NCBI RefSeq assembly: GCF_014697615.1
Contig: NZ_JACJSD010000064.1
Span: 1 to 34,310 of the forward strand
Direction of reading: 5' to 3'
Source: Nostoc sp. FACHB-280
Lineage (GTDB): Bacteria; Cyanobacteriota; Cyanobacteriia; Cyanobacteriales; Nostocaceae
Length of the DNA: 34,310 bases
How positions within the stretch are numbered: the stretch's first letter is position 1; the number at the start of each line of letters is the position of its first letter. Both the position numbers and the translations under genes were made by a program. Shown here piece after piece: positions 1 to 8,734 of the stretch. The notes under the pieces were generated by a model that was not told where the DNA came from, searched no databases, and was given only the letters and a program-made list of their open reading frames with translations.

Positions 1-3000
1 TGCTTGACTTTGTAAATCAGCTTATGGGGAATATCCTGACTGTCTTCAACCTGAAGGTTCTGCAATACTACTGGGTTTGTTCCCTGGGTAATTGAGCCTT
101 TAATTATCAGACGATCATCTCGCAACAACATTAACACGCACTTATCAGCCCCAGCATTTTCAATGATGATGGAAAGTAACGATAAAAGTAGTTTGTCTAG
201 TTCGATTGCACCGGAGATAGCCTGAGATGCTTTGAGAATAGCTTTTAAATCTAGAGTATCTGAGACACTGCTGCTAGAACTTGAAGAACTAGTAGATGTG
301 ACAGTTCCCAAGCTGATGATAGTTTCATTAGTAGAAACAACCGAACGGCTTGGCTTTAATATTGGCGCAAGCAATTGGGGATAGCGGTGTTCTAAGTCGG
401 CGACTTTGGCTTTTGCTCCCCAATGGGCATAGCAATAATATGCTTCTTGCATATAGCTGGCGGCGACTTTCTCTTTGCCCCAACCAAGGTAAAATTTGGC
501 TGCAAGTTCATTTGCTAAGGCTTCTTCTTGGATATAGTCATTTTCTTTTGCACCTGCGATGGCGCGATCGTAATAATCTCCGGCTGCGTAATTTTCCCCT
601 AGTACTCGATATTTTTCCGCTTCTACTAGGTCGTATTTATGTTGAAAGTTCATTGGTGCGGAAACTGCACGATGGTGGAGTATGGCTTGATTTTGAGAAA
701 CCCGCTCCAGCAGTTCGGTTTTGTCTGTGGCTGCGGCATGGGTAGCCAGTACTGTTAGGGAATCGTAAAAGTAAAAAACCAATTCGCTCATTTCGCCTGC
801 CACAACTGCTAGGGTTTGACGCGCTTCTATGGCATCTTGAATTGCCTGGGGGTACTGATTGAGGAGATAGGAAGTAGTCAGCCTATAGACCCAATAATAA
901 TGCAATCCAATTAAATCATTAGTAGCAGTAAGTGTAGCCTGTATTTGCTCGGTTTTATTTGTCAAAGTTGACTGGTTTTGACTATTTTGCAGCCGCTCAA
1001 CTGCTTGTAAAATAATCTGAGAGTAATTTAAACAAGTTTTGAGATTGAGCTTGGATAGAGTATTTAAATAAGGTTCTGCTTCTGTCACCAAAGTATTTAA
1101 ATCCTGACCAAGGATATAAACGCACTGACACAAATGCTGGACGGTATGGCCTGCATACTCTATATCGCCGACTTCCTGGGCTGTCTGGAAACTTTCATAG
1201 TATAAAGCTAAACTGGTGCGAAAATGAGATTTATAATGAATAAAAAACAGACCTAAGATCAGATTAACTCTTGGCAACATAAAACGTGCATTGAGTTTTA
1301 CCACTAGTTGTGATGACATCTGAGCAAAGTCATAAGCTGTATCCAAATCCCCTAATATACTGCTCAATAAGACTGCATAGGTACTGTAACCATAACCTGA
1401 TAGGGGGTGATTTCCTTTTTGAATCGACAATCTAACTTGAGTCAGAACGAGCAATGGAAATAGTGGGGAAGCACAAAGGTAGGCTGCTGCAATAACACTA
1501 GAAAGTAACTGCATAATTGCCACTGCTTCTGGTTCTGTCATCATCGGCAAATCAAGTAAATCTTCGGCAGTTCTACCATTAAGCAATTCCTTTACCTTTT
1601 CTAAAGCGCCAGCGATATCTGCGGGTGTTGGTTGCTCTGGAAAATAGGTGTAAAACTCGGCTAAAGCATTCCTGGCGAGCGCGATTGCTTCTTGAAATCT
1701 CCCCTGGTTTGTATAGGCTTGAATCTGAATTTCGTAGGCTTTGACGTAATCTATCGCTGGGAGCTTTGCCGCTAAAATTGCCTTTACTCCCTGCTCCATT
1801 TGCTCGTAATTACCGCACAAATACGACGCTTCTGCTGCTCCTGACTGCAATTCTAACATCAGGCTGGTTTGGGTCTGCCAAGCACCATCAGACAGTAAAT
1901 TTATCCCTGTAGTGAAATATTTGAAAGCTGGTTCGTAAGCATTCGAGGCTTTAGCTTTGCGTCCAGCAATTAAATTCAGTTCGACAAGATTATCCTTTTC
2001 TGATTTGTCAAGTTGATCGAGGATAATGGCGCTCGCACTGTTCCAATGATTGACAATCTCGAAAATCTTATCTTCTAGTTCGCTGTCTGGGATACTTTGT
2101 CGCAGCAACCGAGCAATCGCCAAATGGGTTACTTGTTTTTGGTCTTCAGGAATCAAAGAATAGGCAGCTTGTTGTACCCGATCATGCAAAAATCTATACT
2201 TGGCTATTTGCTCGCTAGTACTTTTATTTTCTAGCCTCAATTTATCGTTATCTTCGCCTTGATAAAACTTATAAATATCACTTTGGGGTAAAATCAAATC
2301 TGCCTGTAAAGCAGCCCATAAATCAGTTGCGACTTCCACTTCAGATAATTGACAAACAATCGCTAATGTTGGCAAGTCAAATTGGTTACCAATACAAGCA
2401 GCTAGTTTCAATACCGATTGGGTTGATTCTGGTAATCTTTGCAATTGAAATACTATAAACTCAACCACATCATCGGTGAGTGTTTGCTGATTGATCTGAG
2501 AAATATCGAATTGCCAACATCCTTCTGATAAATTAAATTTAATGAATTTATCTTGATGTAACGACGTAAGAAATCTTGTGGCAAATAAAGGATTTCCCTG
2601 AGTTTTACGATAAATCAATTGCGACAAAGAAAAGGCTAAATCCTCTTTGCACTTCAATGTATCGGCGATCAGTTGATTTAATTTGACTTGACTCAGAGGA
2701 GCGAGAGTAATTGTATTGACAACCGCCTCAGCTTTACTAATTTCCTTTAAGCTCATCATCAAAGGATGAGCGGGCGATACTTCGTTATCTCGATAAGCTC
2801 CAATTAATAGTAAATATCCCTGGTTTCCATTTACCATTAATAATTGAATCAGATTCAAGGAAGCAGAATCAGCCCATTGTAAATCATCTAAGAAAATTAC
2901 TAATGGATGTTCTTTCTGTGTCAAAACTTGAGTGAATTTTTGAAAGAGGAAATTAAAACGATTTTGGGCTGCAATTCCTGATAATTCTGTGGCTGATGGT

Positions 3001-4277
3001 TGAGTGCCAATAATTGTTTCTAATTCAGGTATAACGTCAATAATGACTTGTCCATCTTTACCAACAGCTTCTAATATTTTGTGTTTCCATTTCTGGATTT
3101 GTCCATCACTTTCACTCAACAACTGCCCCATTAAATCTCTGAAAGATTGCACAAAAGCACTAAAGGGAATATTCCGTTGAAATTGGTCATATTTACCTTT
3201 GATGAAATAACCACGTTGTCTGACAATTGGTTTATGCACTTCGTTAACAACTGCTGTTTTACCAATTCCAGAAAAACCAGCTACCAGGATCATTTCTGTT
3301 GCACCCTGGCTGACTCTATCAAATGTTGCTAGTAGGGTTTTTACTTCTGTTTCTCTACCATAAAGTTTATCGGGGATGATGAAGCGATCGCACACATCCC
3401 GACTAGCAATATCAAAACTTTGAATCTCACCAGTTTCTTTTAGCTGAATTAAACATTTTTCTAAATCAACTTTCAATCCTAATGCACTTTGATACCTATC
3501 TTCGGCATTTTTTGCCATCAATTTACTGACGATTTTTGAGATAACCAAGGGGATATCTGGATTAATTTCATCTATTAATGGTGCGGTTTTGGCAATATGA
3601 GAATGTACTAATTCCATCGCATCCTGAGATGCAAAGGGTAACTCACCTGTGAGTAATTCGTAGAAAGTTACACCTAAAGAATAAAAATCTGTGCGATAAT
3701 CAATCCCGCGATTCATTCTTCCTGTTTGTTCGGGAGAAACATAAGCAAGGGTTCCTTCTAATACTTTGGGATTAACTAGGGTTTGGGTTTCTCTGGGCAA
3801 TAATGATGCAATACTAAAGTCAATTAATTTAATTTGTTTGGTTTCGGGATTAATTAAAATATTGCTGGGTTTGATATCTTTATGAATAATGCGCTCATGA
3901 TAGAGTAGATTTAGGATGTCGCACAAAGTGATCGCGATTAATAAGAATTCTTCTAAAGATTGTTGAGTTTCTCTAGTTCCCCACTTTTTAAGAGAAATCC
4001 CCCCAAAGTCTTCCATAACTAGTGCATAACCATTTTGACAAGGTTCTAGACTGTAGGTTTGGACTATTAGGGGGGAGTTGAGATTTTTAGCAATTGTGTA
4101 CTGGTTGCGAAACAACAACAGTTCGTTAAAGCTGGGATAGGGATTTTTGAGTAATTTAACGACTACTGGTTGTTGATCAACTTCTCGATAACCTCGATAA
4201 ACCAGTGTGCGGGAGCCATTATAGAGTTCTTCGCTGATGCTATATCCGGGAATATTCTCAACAAGAGTGCTAGTCAT
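1..4277 (-). CDS. Hybrid Ser/Thr protein kinase - AAA ATPase - GAF signalling protein (3' end outside window)
   Basis: The reading frame stays open from the ATG at 4277 to the window edge (about 1425 codons), so the C-terminus is missing. The N-terminal 270 or so residues form a eukaryotic-type kinase domain: VVVKLLKN supplies the ATP lysine, HKDIKPSNIL is the catalytic loop, and SPEQTGRMN is the activation-segment end. The metal-binding DFG is DFS (IDFSIAS). A P-loop follows (GFSGIGKTAVV) in an AAA_16-type ATPase region, then a long helical, TPR-like region containing the family signature YRFLHDRVQQAAYSLI. The last residues before the edge (RLIIKGSITQGTNPVVLQ) look like the start of a GAF domain. 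In Nostoc relatives (HstK type) a histidine kinase domain usually follows. It probably senses a ligand through GAF and relays phosphorylation in the cytosol; the ligand is unknown. The domain order and lack of stops argue against a pseudogene. Confidence 0.9.
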   Translation of the reverse strand, partial: MTSTLVENIPGYSISEELYNGSRTLVYRGYREVDQQPVVVKLLKNPYPSFNELLLFRNQYTIAKNLNSPLIVQTYSLEPCQNGYALVMEDFGGISLKKWGTRETQQSLEEFLLIAITLCDILNLLYHERIIHKDIKPSNILINPETKQIKLIDFSIASLLPRETQTLVNPKVLEGTLAYVSPEQTGRMNRGIDYRTDFYSLGVTFYELLTGELPFASQDAMELVHSHIAKTAPLIDEINPDIPLVISKIVSKLMAKNAEDRYQSALGLKVDLEKCLIQLKETGEIQSFDIASRDVCDRFIIPDKLYGRETEVKTLLATFDRVSQGATEMILVAGFSGIGKTAVVNEVHKPIVRQRGYFIKGKYDQFQRNIPFSAFVQSFRDLMGQLLSESDGQIQKWKHKILEAVGKDGQVIIDVIPELETIIGTQPSATELSGIAAQNRFNFLFQKFTQVLTQKEHPLVIFLDDLQWADSASLNLIQLLMVNGNQGYLLLIGAYRDNEVSPAHPLMMSLKEISKAEAVVNTITLAPLSQVKLNQLIADTLKCKEDLAFSLSQLIYRKTQGNPLFATRFLTSLHQDKFIKFNLSEGCWQFDISQINQQTLTDDVVEFIVFQLQRLPESTQSVLKLAACIGNQFDLPTLAIVCQLSEVEVATDLWAALQADLILPQSDIYKFYQGEDNDKLRLENKSTSEQIAKYRFLHDRVQQAAYSLIPEDQKQVTHLAIARLLRQSIPDSELEDKIFEIVNHWNSASAIILDQLDKSEKDNLVELNLIAGRKAKASNAYEPAFKYFTTGINLLSDGAWQTQTSLMLELQSGAAEASYLCGNYEQMEQGVKAILAAKLPAIDYVKAYEIQIQAYTNQGRFQEAIALARNALAEFYTYFPEQPTPADIAGALEKVKELLNGRTAEDLLDLPMMTEPEAVAIMQLLSSVIAAAYLCASPLFPLLVLTQVRLSIQKGNHPLSGYGYSTYAVLLSSILGDLDTAYDFAQMSSQLVVKLNARFMLPRVNLILGLFFIHYKSHFRTSLALYYESFQTAQEVGDIEYAGHTVQHLCQCVYILGQDLNTLVTEAEPYLNTLSKLNLKTCLNYSQIILQAVERLQNSQNQSTLTNKTEQIQATLTATNDLIGLHYYWVYRLTTSYLLNQYPQAIQDAIEARQTLAVVAGEMSELVFYFYDSLTVLATHAAATDKTELLERVSQNQAILHHRAVSAPMNFQHKYDLVEAEKYRVLGENYAAGDYYDRAIAGAKENDYIQEEALANELAAKFYLGWGKEKVAASYMQEAYYCYAHWGAKAKVADLEHRYPQLLAPILKPSRSVVSTNETIISLGTVTSTSSSSSSSSVSDTLDLKAILKASQAISGAIELDKLLLSLLSIIIENAGADKCVLMLLRDDRLIIKGSITQGTNPVVLQNLQVEDSQDIPHKLIYKVK

Positions 4278-4378
4278 AACCTAAATCTTAAAAATGTTTA
4301 GATTTAGTATTCCCATCGGATTAACTGAATTCTCTAGATTAATGTAAGAATTTATACTGACATCGCAGGTTTTGCAGT

Positions 4379-4406
4379 ATTACACGAAAGGGCTATTTCG
4401 TGTAAT
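4379..4406. repeat. Perfect 11-bp inverted repeat between relaxase and kinase genes
   Basis: ATTACACGAAA (4379-4389) and TTTCGTGTAAT (4396-4406) are perfect inverted copies around a 6-nt loop. They lie just past the stop codon of the relaxase gene and upstream of the kinase start. No T-run follows on the minus strand, so it is either a weak terminator for the relaxase or an operator for the kinase. The flanking ATGCACA recalls the ATGCACA core of the repeats at 6539-6656 and 10872-10904. Confidence 0.6.
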
Positions 4407-4428
4407 GCACAAACAGTTGTAAAACCTT

Positions 4429-6231
4429 TTAAAGACTCAAATCTTCCTCCCGCCTCGACTGCCGCCGTTGCTGCTGCCGTAACTGCCGCCCATAATCGAG
4501 TAACTGCTGATTCCAATCACCAGCCTTGCACTTAAGCCGCTTAGACTGTGGCAGTAGTTCTTTTACTGCCCGTGCAGCTGTATCACCCGCATCATCTCTT
4601 TCAAAAGCCACCTGCACATTAGGGATGTGCCGCAATTGCTCAACAGGTAAACTGTTGGGGCTATCAACTGCCATGTACAGCGTTCTCGTGGGTGGTGCGT
4701 TCCCCCTAACCTGATACTCCAGCATTGCTATTGACATAGCATCGATGGGCGATTTACACAGCACCACTTTCTCTGGCGGGTCAGTCGGCTGTCCGCCCAG
4801 GTGGAAGTAAAACCAGCCCTCACGCCGCTTAGTCCCTTTCTCATAACCCTTAAAACTGTTATTCTCGCCCCTTGTCCCACGCAGGAATGCACCTTGAGCA
4901 TGGGGTAGATCGCCAAGATTCCGCATTACAAACACAGCATTTTGCTGGTCATCAGCATAAACTAGCCCCCGTTCGTGGAGAGCCTGAACCAGATTTTCCT
5001 CTATTCCCCGTTTCTGGGTGAGGTAGTCAGAGACTAACTGCCATTTGGCTTTATCCTCAACTGGTAGCCGAAATTGCGGACGTGGTTCAGACTGGATAAT
5101 CTCACTTGTCGCATTCCTGGCGTGAGCGATCGCTGCTCTTTCTGCTCCAGCTTCCCCGAATCTGTCGTGTAACCAAGTGATCGCTTCTCGAAAATTACAA
5201 GAGTTAACGTGCATCACCAAGTCAATCGCACCACCGCCGCCCTTGTGTTGCTCCGGTGAAAAATCGTAGAACTTCGACCCATCTATATTAATGATGTGAC
5301 CGTGACCCCTCCACCGTTCATGATCATGATTTAGCCCCAACTCCCAAGCGACATCTTCCAAGGGCAGGTCACGCAGTTGACTGGTTGATTCCAACAGTTG
5401 CACTCGTTTTTCAAGTCGCTGCCGTTCCTTTTCACTATCCCTAGCCCGTTGTTCGGCACGGGATAATCTTTGCGCCATGAAAGCGCGGTCAGCCAATTGG
5501 TGGTTAATGGCTTGGAAATCGTCATGCTGCTGAATCCGGGCAATGTAAGTCCTGGCTGATTCAAATGGTGTGGGTGCTAATTGGTTATTTGTAATGACTG
5601 CGGTGAGTGGTTCGCTGTTAACCGCTTGGTAATATTCCTTTACCTTGGTATGGGTTGCCTTGCTGCCCTTCACCCCCCGTTCAATGCCCAAAGGCGCGAG
5701 AGCCTCCGCGTAGCTGTCTTGGAGTTTGGACAACTTAATGCTGGCAGCCCGACCATCACCGCCGAACATTTCTTTATGACTTAGTTGCTTAGTCTTATCG
5801 TTGATAGGAACGACGTAAGCATGAATGTGGGGAGTAGCTTCGTCCAAGTGCAATTCTGCCCGGACGCACTTATCACCATAGTTGGTCTTTAACCAAAAGT
5901 AAGAAGCAGTGGCGAAATCGGCCATGCGCTTATCGTCCCACTCACCAGCCTTTGACGGGTCATGAGGGCGGAAATATTCAGGCGATGCCGACAAGAAAAT
6001 CTCACTACACAGCACGGCATCCTTACGCGGTTTGTGTTTAGTGGTGCTGGCTATCTTGGTTTTTACCAGTTCTTCGAGTGGTGTACCGTCCTCCATACCA
6101 ATCAGTCTGATATTTTTTTTAGTGGTGTCAGCGTTTGGGGTATCTTGTAAACGGGCGGTATGCTTAGAGCTACCCCCAACATTGCCGAAAGACTTGAGTT
6201 TTTCAACGCGCAGAATCGCCAAAGCCGCCAT
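4429..6231 (-). CDS. mobV: MobV-family relaxase fused to a DUF3991/Toprim primase-like region
   Basis: A 600-residue protein. Residues 1-220 match the Mob_Pre (MobV) relaxase family: N-terminal AILRVEKLKS, the three-histidine metal motif HLDEATPHIH (residues 128-137), and LGIERGVKGSKATH. A coiled stretch follows (about 275-310). Then comes a degenerate CHC2-like segment (GGGGAIDLVMHV) without cysteines, a DUF3991-like region (GAFLRGTRGE) and a Toprim-like domain (VVLCKSPIDAMS, then FERDDAGDTAA). The relaxase nicks oriT and starts plasmid transfer; the fused part may prime the transferred strand. I chose the ATG at 6231 because the family begins at AILRVEKLKS and AGAGAA precedes the ATG. The frame is open upstream to 6432, but that stretch lies in dispersed-repeat DNA. 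A candidate oriT sits about 280 bp upstream. Confidence 0.88.
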   Translation of the reverse strand: MAALAILRVEKLKSFGNVGGSSKHTARLQDTPNADTTKKNIRLIGMEDGTPLEELVKTKIASTTKHKPRKDAVLCSEIFLSASPEYFRPHDPSKAGEWDDKRMADFATASYFWLKTNYGDKCVRAELHLDEATPHIHAYVVPINDKTKQLSHKEMFGGDGRAASIKLSKLQDSYAEALAPLGIERGVKGSKATHTKVKEYYQAVNSEPLTAVITNNQLAPTPFESARTYIARIQQHDDFQAINHQLADRAFMAQRLSRAEQRARDSEKERQRLEKRVQLLESTSQLRDLPLEDVAWELGLNHDHERWRGHGHIINIDGSKFYDFSPEQHKGGGGAIDLVMHVNSCNFREAITWLHDRFGEAGAERAAIAHARNATSEIIQSEPRPQFRLPVEDKAKWQLVSDYLTQKRGIEENLVQALHERGLVYADDQQNAVFVMRNLGDLPHAQGAFLRGTRGENNSFKGYEKGTKRREGWFYFHLGGQPTDPPEKVVLCKSPIDAMSIAMLEYQVRGNAPPTRTLYMAVDSPNSLPVEQLRHIPNVQVAFERDDAGDTAARAVKELLPQSKRLKCKAGDWNQQLLDYGRQLRQQQRRQSRREEDLSL

Positions 6232-6513
6232 TGATTTTCTCTCGTATTTTTCAAGTGTGCCAAAGTTGTGCAAAACCCCCGCAGGGGCGAACGAAACTTC
6301 TGCGTCTTGAGCGTAGCGAAAGATGGGCGCAGCCCACCCGCAGGGCGCGGAAGTGTAGTGAGTACACCTCCATATTAGTACCCCCATCCCAAATTTTTCT
6401 GCTACCGCCCCCAGTCTCCGCGTTCTCGTCACCGTGCCTTCTCTGTAATTCTCTTGACTGCCGCAGTTGGATTGCTTGCTAAAACTGCCTTTTGACTATT
6501 TTACGCCCACCAG
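6232..6513. other. Gene-free upstream region of the relaxase with dispersed-repeat sequence
   Basis: Between 6275 and 6355 lies GC-rich palindromic sequence with pieces such as CCCCGCAGGGG, GAGCGTAGCGAAAG and CACCCGCAGGGCG, of the kind scattered through Nostoc genomes. It opens the relaxase frame upstream without adding recognisable protein. The rest holds the presumed relaxase promoter and leader; no conserved gene was found. Confidence 0.5.
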
Positions 6514-6553
6514 TGCCGCACTAGCATAACTTGTGATGTTGCACAGGTTATGC
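6514..6553 (-). other. oriT: Candidate MobV-type origin of transfer (oriT)
   Basis: Read on the minus strand, GCATAACCTGTG, a 6-nt loop and CACAAGTTATGC (6553-6524, 11 of 12 positions paired) are followed at once by TAGTGCGGCA (6523-6514). MobV origins of the pMV158 type have this layout: a hairpin immediately 5' of a nick core beginning TAGTG. The position, upstream of and on the same strand as the relaxase gene, also fits. The exact nick position is inferred. Confidence 0.55.
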
Positions 6554-6656
6554 ACAATAAACTTGTCAGGTTGTCTGGTTCTGGTTCTGGTTTTTTCTGA
6601 CCATTTGCACAGCTTATGCACAGATATATGGCTATATTTGTGCATAAGCTGTGCAA
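6539..6656. repeat. Three 18-bp repeats; two form a long near-perfect hairpin upstream of the actin-like gene
   Basis: TTGCACAGCTTATGCACA at 6605-6622 is repeated as a perfect inverted copy at 6639-6656, and with one mismatch in direct orientation at 6539-6556. The 16-nt spacer is itself mostly self-complementary (ATATA/TATAT), so the structure can extend to about 24 pairs with a TGGC loop. It lies 76 bp before the actin-like gene and overlaps the oriT candidate, so it may be an operator, a partition site or part of oriT. Confidence 0.8.
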
Positions 6657-6731
6657 TTAAAACACGGCGGATTCAGCAAAATTTCGGCTTTTGCGCTACA
6701 TTGCTAAAAGCCCTCAACAATCAGTATATTT

Positions 6732-8063
6732 ATGGCCTCACAACTTGACCTTGCTGTGTCTATAGATGTCGGTGGTTCTGGCACAAAAATCATTTACAAG
6801 TTTTCTAGCTGGGAGAAACCAAGGTTTTTTCTGATGTCTCCAGAAGTGGAGCAGATATCTAAAACTGATTTTCAGCGTTACCAAGACAATCAGGTGTGGA
6901 ACGGTATTCCTCGCCCAGAACACCAAGCTTACTTGGAGTGGAACGATAACATCTTTATCATTGGTGAATTTGCCCGTGAATTTGCTGCTGTTGACCGAAT
7001 TCATGAGCGCAAATATGAAAATGCTCTGTATAAAGTTCTGGCGGCGGTCGGCGTAATTTTAGAAAGATATAAAGTTGCCAGTAAAAAGCCGAAAACCAAA
7101 AATGTGAAAATCTTTTTAGATTTGGCTTTCTTACTGCCTTGGAATGAATATAACGATCACAAACGTTTCTTTTCCCAACTGCAAGAAATGTTTAAAACCT
7201 TTCAATTTCGTGGGCAGACTTGGGATGTCATATTAACCGAAAATTTTGTCTGCCGTCCTGAAGGGGCGGGATTATTAGCGGTCTATACCAAAACCAAAGG
7301 TGTGGAATGGTTTCAGAACAATCAAATCGCGCTGCTGATGCTGGGTCATCGCAACACAACATTGCTTTATTTTGACAGAGGGATTCGCAAAAGTGCCGAT
7401 AGCCCATTGCTAGGGTTTAGTACTCTATTAGATGATGTCTGCTCACGGGTGTCAGGAATTGGACGCGACCAATTGGCACAGGCAATTTCTGACAGTTTCT
7501 ATGAGGGCAGAAACCAAGTCTATGTTTATGATTCGTCGAGTCCATACACCCGAAGACCCACTTGGAAAGAGTTAAATTCATTTCAACGATTAGCGGCGGC
7601 GCGGGATGAGTCTTTACGTCAGCGTGAAATCGAGGATCTTGTCCAAGCCTTGATCGCGGCAAGGATGAATTATTGGCTGCGCCTTTCTAAGTGGCTAGAT
7701 AAAAATCTGCCTTCCATGCCAGCACAAGTAATTATCGGTGGTGGTGCGGCATTTTTTATCCAACCGGAACTGGAAGATTATTTCAACTGTGTACCAACTA
7801 GTACCAGGGACAAAAAGCTAGTTAAAGGCGAATACGCACCTGCTTTTGAACCTAAAAGAACTTACGCTAATGAAGTTCCAAAGCCTTGTGCTGTGATGAA
7901 TTGGTTGCCGGAAATTAGTGAAAAAATTGGACAAACTTTTGGGATTGGTAATGGACAAGATCGGGAGTTAGTTTTTCGATTAATTGATTGCTTTGGCATG
8001 ATGGATCAGCTATTGGACAAAATCAAAGAGGTAAAAGGTGGCAAGAACGAAAAAACTGCGTAA
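6732..8063 (+). CDS. parM: ParM/StbA-like actin ATPase, plasmid segregation (first cassette)
   Basis: A 443-residue protein of the actin/Hsp70 superfamily. The first phosphate loop is AVSIDVGGSGTKIIY (residues 8-22), and the adenosine-side motif VIIGGGAAFF lies near residue 335. At the place of the second phosphate loop the protein has LLMLGHRNTTLL, so the aspartate usually found there (D-x-G) is replaced by Met. ParM proteins polymerise into filaments that push plasmid copies apart. It is followed by a coupled small gene overlapping by 26 bp, the usual actin-plus-adaptor pair. Upstream are large inverted repeats; downstream are 11-bp repeats that may be the centromere. It may instead belong to a cyanobacterial subfamily with another role. 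Confidence 0.75.
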   Translation: MASQLDLAVSIDVGGSGTKIIYKFSSWEKPRFFLMSPEVEQISKTDFQRYQDNQVWNGIPRPEHQAYLEWNDNIFIIGEFAREFAAVDRIHERKYENALYKVLAAVGVILERYKVASKKPKTKNVKIFLDLAFLLPWNEYNDHKRFFSQLQEMFKTFQFRGQTWDVILTENFVCRPEGAGLLAVYTKTKGVEWFQNNQIALLMLGHRNTTLLYFDRGIRKSADSPLLGFSTLLDDVCSRVSGIGRDQLAQAISDSFYEGRNQVYVYDSSSPYTRRPTWKELNSFQRLAAARDESLRQREIEDLVQALIAARMNYWLRLSKWLDKNLPSMPAQVIIGGGAAFFIQPELEDYFNCVPTSTRDKKLVKGEYAPAFEPKRTYANEVPKPCAVMNWLPEISEKIGQTFGIGNGQDRELVFRLIDCFGMMDQLLDKIKEVKGGKNEKTA

Positions 8064-8499
8064 GAGTCTGTCACTGCCTCGCTTTCAGCCAATGGAGAAT
8101 ACGCCTTTAGCAGTGGTGGCTGATTACTTCAATTCTTTAGAGTCTTCTTGTGCTAAGAAGATGCTGGAAGAAGTGTTAGTGATGTATTTTCTGCCTCGCG
8201 CTCAATCTAAGTTGGGTGGCTGTTCACAGCAGCAACTCACAAATTCATACTTGATTTCGCGGCGGATGGCTGAAAGTCATTTTGGCATTATGGCTTTGGA
8301 GTTGGGACTAGATGCTAGTGTTTACAGCTGTGTTTCTATACCATTGTCTGCGGTGCCAGCTTCAGTTAATGGCACTCATGAGGATAGTCAAAACACATCA
8401 ACGCCTGCACTGTCTCCTGTTGAGCAACCATTCGACCATCATTCAAGTTTGATTGCTGGCGAAGCATCAGTTGATTTCATGGATCAGCTGTTTGGTTGA
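8038..8499 (+). CDS. Small partner of the actin-like protein, possible ParR-type adaptor
   Basis: A 153-residue protein starting at GTG 8038, with GAGG seven bases upstream, inside the end of the actin gene (26-bp overlap), so the two are translationally coupled. Residues 1-55 are basic then helical (KKLRKSLSLPRF, then VVADYFNSLESSCAKK) and could form a DNA-binding fold. The middle is low-complexity Ser/Thr/Pro. The tail SVDFMDQLFG is short, acidic and hydrophobic, as in ParR tails that bind the filament end. No family is recognised from sequence alone; the adaptor role is inferred from position and architecture. Confidence 0.65.
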   Translation: MARTKKLRKSLSLPRFQPMENTPLAVVADYFNSLESSCAKKMLEEVLVMYFLPRAQSKLGGCSQQQLTNSYLISRRMAESHFGIMALELGLDASVYSCVSIPLSAVPASVNGTHEDSQNTSTPALSPVEQPFDHHSSLIAGEASVDFMDQLFG

Positions 8500-8583
8500 T
8501 TTTGCTCGAATCTTTGGTATTGCGTAGTTAATGATAAGCTGCTGTGAAGCGAATTTGAAAAGTCAGTAATTACTCAAGACAAC

Positions 8584-8648
8584 GAGATTGGTTGATTGTA
8601 GTATGGGCATATATACGGAACTACCTATACTAAACAACAATCAATCTC
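8584..8648 (+). repeat. Imperfect inverted repeat downstream of the actin cassette
   Basis: GAGATTG plus ATTGT (8584-8599, with a 4-nt bulge) pairs with ACAATCAATCTC (8637-8648). Inside it, TAGTAT (8599-8604) pairs with ATACTA (8627-8632). It lies between the partner gene and a terminator, so it may stabilise the 3' end of the actin-cassette transcript or act as a binding site. Confidence 0.5.
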
Positions 8649-8689
8649 TTAGATTCTTTGTAGAACGTAAAAGTCAAGGACATGATTCG

Positions 8690-8714
8690 CCCCCACATTC
8701 CGGGGGTATTTTTA
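8690..8714 (+). terminator. Rho-independent terminator after the first actin cassette
   Basis: CCCCC (8690-8694), the loop ACATTCC and GGGGG (8702-8706) are followed by TATTTTTA. The stem is short but all G:C, on the strand of the actin cassette and 190 bp past its last stop codon. Confidence 0.6.
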
Positions 8715-8734
8715 TGGCGGTAGGAGTTTTAATA

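Noticed and set aside
6232-6432. 67-residue N-terminal extension of the relaxase
   Set aside because: The family starts at the ATG at 6231; the upstream frame is dispersed-repeat sequence and contains no conserved residues.
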